6,496 nucleotides of DNA from Candidatus Methylomirabilota bacterium (GTDB lineage: Bacteria; Methylomirabilota; Methylomirabilia; Methylomirabilales; JACQHM01). The notes beneath the pieces are model-generated. The model worked only from the letters and a program-made list of their open reading frames with translations, searched no databases and had not been told where the DNA came from. Position 1 is the stretch's first letter. The number at the start of each line of letters is the position of its first letter. The stretch covers positions 1 to 6,496 of the forward strand of contig JACQHM010000033.1 of the NCBI GenBank assembly GCA_016199025.1. Direction: 5' to 3'. The translations under genes were made by a program, and so were the position numbers. Shown piece by piece: positions 6,121 through 6,496 of this stretch.

Positions 6121-6194
6121 TCTACGAGCCTCGAGCCATAAGCTATGTGCCGTTTTTCCTGCTACGGGCCACGAGCCACGAGCCACGAGCTATC
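6120..6194 (-). repeat. Degenerate heptamer array, inverted arm
   Basis: Read on the minus strand, the same CGTRGCN heptamer continues in the opposite orientation. Positions 6160-6194 hold five units (from 6194 down: GATAGCT, CGTGGCT, CGTGGCT, CGTGGCC, CGTAGCA), and 6120-6154 hold five more degenerate ones (such as TATGGCT, CGAGGCT, CGTAGAA). The forward and inverted arms meet at about 6120, so the whole gap is a loose inverted repeat. Perfect pairings include GCCCGTAGC (6104-6112) with GCTACGGGC (6161-6169), and CGTAG (6107-6111) with CTACG (6122-6126). The array ends 1 nt before the citrate synthase Shine-Dalgarno. Confidence 0.8.
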
Positions 6195-6195
6195 T

Positions 6196-6207
6196 GGAGG
6201 AGAGGGG
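6196..6207 (+). promoter_or_regulatory. Ribosome binding site of citrate synthase
   Basis: GGAGGAGAGGGG precedes the ATG at 6210, with GGAGG (6196-6200) 9 nt from it. It fixes the citrate synthase start and abuts the end of the heptamer array, so any RNA hairpin formed by the array would sit right next to the ribosome landing site. Confidence 0.8.
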
Positions 6208-6209
6208 TC

Positions 6210-6496
6210 ATGGAGAAGGACACATTGACCATCGTGGACAACCGGACCGGCAAGACCTACGAAGTCCCCATCCTGTATGGGACGTATCCCACATACGGGG
6301 CGGCCATCCGGGCTTCGGACCTTAGGCAGATCAAGGTCTCGGCCGAGGACTTTGGGCTGGTCAGTTACGACCCGGGGTTTCTGAACACGGCCTCCTGCAA
6401 GAGCGCCATCGCCTTCATCGACGGGGAGAAGGGGATCTTGCGGTACCGGGGCTACCCCATCGAACAGTTGGCAGAGAAGAGCATGTACCTGGAGAC
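6210..6496 (+). CDS. gltA: Citrate synthase (N-terminal part, 3' end cut)
   Basis: This is the first 95 residues of citrate synthase, which condenses acetyl-CoA and oxaloacetate to citrate in the cytoplasm as the entry to the TCA cycle. The frame runs open through the right edge. Family signatures seen: DNRTGKTYEVPI (10-21), GLVSYDPGFLNTASCKSAI (residues ~50-68), FIDGEKGILRYRGYPIEQLAEKS (from ~70), the last being the conserved IDGxxGxLxYRGYxIexLA block of the family. The catalytic His and Asp residues lie beyond the window, so 2-methylcitrate synthase cannot be excluded, although the N-terminal extension before the conserved block is typical of GltA-type enzymes. The start is an ATG with a strong Shine-Dalgarno. 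It is separated from malic enzyme by 189 nt of repeat-filled DNA, so it may be a separate transcription unit; no convincing promoter was found. Metabolically it uses the acetyl-CoA made by PorAB. Confidence 0.92.
   Translation, partial: MEKDTLTIVDNRTGKTYEVPILYGTYPTYGAAIRASDLRQIKVSAEDFGLVSYDPGFLNTASCKSAIAFIDGEKGILRYRGYPIEQLAEKSMYLE

Noticed and set aside
6113..6146. Sigma-70-like promoter for citrate synthase (TTGTGG with an AT-rich CATAAG region)
   Set aside because: Both boxes match weakly and fall inside repeat units, so the resemblance follows from the heptamer sequence; not enough to call a promoter.
6022..6194. CRISPR array
   Set aside because: The units are 7 bp, contiguous, degenerate and inverted midway, with no unique spacers of constant length.
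6113..6325. Small + strand open frame (70 codons) starting in the repeat array
   Set aside because: It starts inside the heptamer array and runs out of frame into citrate synthase, whose frame has clear family motifs and a strong ribosome binding site.

Overview
The window is a stretch of central carbon metabolism from what is probably a strictly or facultatively anaerobic, GC-rich bacterium (about 60% G+C by eye). The pointers to this are a split-subunit pyruvate:ferredoxin oxidoreductase, strong GGAGG-type ribosome binding sites and tight co-directional gene packing. A lineage near Desulfobacterota or a similar anaerobic phylum would fit, but no marker here fixes the taxonomy and that placement is a low-confidence guess. 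All genes lie on the + strand.

Layout: (1) 1-413, the 3' end of porA (alpha subunit of pyruvate:ferredoxin oxidoreductase), cut by the window edge. (2) 426-1385, porB, the TPP- and [4Fe-4S]-binding beta subunit, complete. (3) 1398-2042, a CBS-CBS-ACT protein with the architecture and length of AcuB. (4) 2059-3471, a GltD-type FAD/NAD(P)/Fe-S oxidoreductase with no glutamate synthase large subunit beside it. (5) 3507-6020, an 837-residue protein made of two complete malic enzyme units in tandem. (6) 6021-6209, a non-coding gap filled with about 20 degenerate 7-bp repeats arranged head to head. (7) 6210 to the right edge, the first 95 residues of citrate synthase. The gaps between genes 1 to 5 are 12, 12, 16 and 35 nt, so they look like one operon; citrate synthase is separated by the repeat-filled gap.

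The genes meet at one metabolic node. Malic enzyme links malate and pyruvate. PorAB links pyruvate, CoA and ferredoxin with acetyl-CoA and CO2 (in either direction). Citrate synthase joins acetyl-CoA to oxaloacetate. The GltD-like flavoprotein could move electrons between NAD(P)H and an Fe-S partner, and the CBS-ACT protein is a plausible adenylate-sensing regulator of the set.

The most notable item is the tandem malic enzyme. Copy 1 has lost the Asp-Asp metal/catalytic pair and several malate-binding Asn residues but keeps the canonical YTPG tyrosine loop. Copy 2 keeps the metal and substrate residues but has a one-residue insertion in its tyrosine loop. This complementary decay suggests a fused pseudo-heterodimer with a single composite active site. 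The second notable item is the inverted heptamer array directly abutting the citrate synthase ribosome binding site.
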